A DNA stretch of 14,603 nucleotides. Source: CBCPMX01 sp965120355. Its GTDB lineage: Bacteria; Bacillota; Clostridia; Oscillospirales; Oscillospiraceae. This document shows, one piece after another, positions 14,224 through 14,603 of this stretch. Made by a program: the position numbers and the translations under genes. Position 1 is the first letter of the stretch. The number at the start of each line of letters is the position of its first letter. The stretch spans positions 1 through 14,603 of the forward strand of contig CBCPMX010000067.1 in assembly GCA_965120355.1 (NCBI GenBank). Direction: 5' to 3'. The notes under the pieces are model-generated. The model saw only the letters and a list, made by a program, of their open reading frames with translations, did no database searches and was not told the origin of the DNA.

Positions 14224-14252
14224 AATTATGCGTTTAGAACTGGAGGTACAAA

Positions 14253-14603
14253 ATGAAAAAAAACAGGAAACTATTGGCGCTTCTGCTTGCGCTGGCCATG
14301 GTAGCCGGTTTGCTGGCCGGTTGCGGATCCAGCAGCAGTGAGACCACCGGGCAGACAAGCGAAGAAGCCAGCGCTGCACCCAGCGAAGAGACCACGGAAG
14401 AGGTCTCCGAGGCGTCTTCTGAGGAGGCGTCCGCCGAGCTTTCCACCGAGACAACGCAGTCCGCTGCCCCGGAAGATGGAAGCGGCAATGTGACCACCGC
14501 CGAGACCGTCGGCGACCCCATGGAAGCCATGGCGCAGGAGTTTATTACCTACCCCCTGGCCGGTGACGACAACGTCATCACCATGTGGTATTACATCCCC
14601 GGC
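14253..14603 (+). CDS. Second solute-binding lipoprotein, N-terminal part (runs off the right edge)
   Basis: 117 codons are visible and remain open at the window end. ATG 14253 follows TGGAGGT at 14241-14247. The signal is KKNRK, a Leu/Ala core and lipobox LAGC, with Cys24 at the same position as in the upstream protein. Residues 25-80 again form a basic-free Ser/Thr/Glu/Ala linker. The sequence then reaches FITYPLAGDDNVITMWYYIPG, which parallels EWTLPLSDGSETLSLWATFP of the neighbour. I read it as a diverged paralogue produced by tandem duplication. It has its own strong promoter, so it is probably expressed differently from the first copy. Permease genes may lie further right. Confidence 0.88.
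   Translation, partial: MKKNRKLLALLLALAMVAGLLAGCGSSSSETTGQTSEEASAAPSEETTEEVSEASSEEASAELSTETTQSAAPEDGSGNVTTAETVGDPMEAMAQEFITYPLAGDDNVITMWYYIPG

Noticed and set aside
1..14603. CRISPR arrays, tRNA or rRNA genes, phage or defence islands
   Set aside because: No regularly spaced repeats, cloverleaf or rRNA-like sequence, or defence-type domains were seen on either strand.

Overview
The window looks like chromosome from a GC-rich Bacillota, most likely Clostridia of the Oscillospiraceae type (Oscillibacter/Flavonifractor-like). The evidence is an rplU-prp-rpmA-obg cluster with an N-terminally extended L27 and its processing protease, an S-layer-homology protein, a Bai/dienoyl-CoA-reductase-type flavoenzyme, strong Shine-Dalgarno sites and near-consensus SigA promoters. 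This assignment is inference from gene content; no 16S or tRNA gene is present.

Left edge (1-934): AT-richer than the rest. It holds the first 20 codons of an IS5-like transposase pointing out of the window, an orphan signal-peptide-like 40-codon ORF, and an unknown single-span membrane protein closed by a strong terminator. It reads as a mobile-element scar.

990-5700: a large OYE-type FMN/4Fe-4S/FAD oxidoreductase (minus) and a secreted protein with three SLH repeats (plus) diverge from a 433-base intergenic region. The oxidoreductase has a TTG start and a textbook promoter with an inverted repeat over it.

5700-8500: minus-strand genes for a NUDIX hydrolase, a DivIVA-like coiled-coil protein and a class I fumarase-type beta subunit. 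The last two overlap by one base, and no alpha subunit is visible. An RluA-type pseudouridine synthase diverges from the NUDIX gene.

8538-10997: the ribosomal block, minus strand: consensus promoter, probable L21 leader RNA, rplU, prp, rpmA, then an intrinsic terminator, then obg and a final terminator. Prp is expected to cut the L27 extension.

11048-14603: a LysR regulator diverges from a lipoprotein solute-binding protein. Their promoters lie over one another face to face, beside a perfect TGCGTAA/TTACGCA palindrome whose half-site recurs. A second, separately promoted paralogous lipoprotein runs off the right end. Both carry a long acidic Ser/Thr/Glu/Ala linker after the lipidated cysteine. 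No permease or ATPase is in the window.

I found no CRISPR array, tRNA, rRNA or recognisable defence system. The most interesting items are the LysR/solute-binding regulatory region, the orphan hydro-lyase beta subunit coupled to a DivIVA-like gene, the shifted Fe-S cysteine in the flavoenzyme, and the terminator inside the rplU-obg block.
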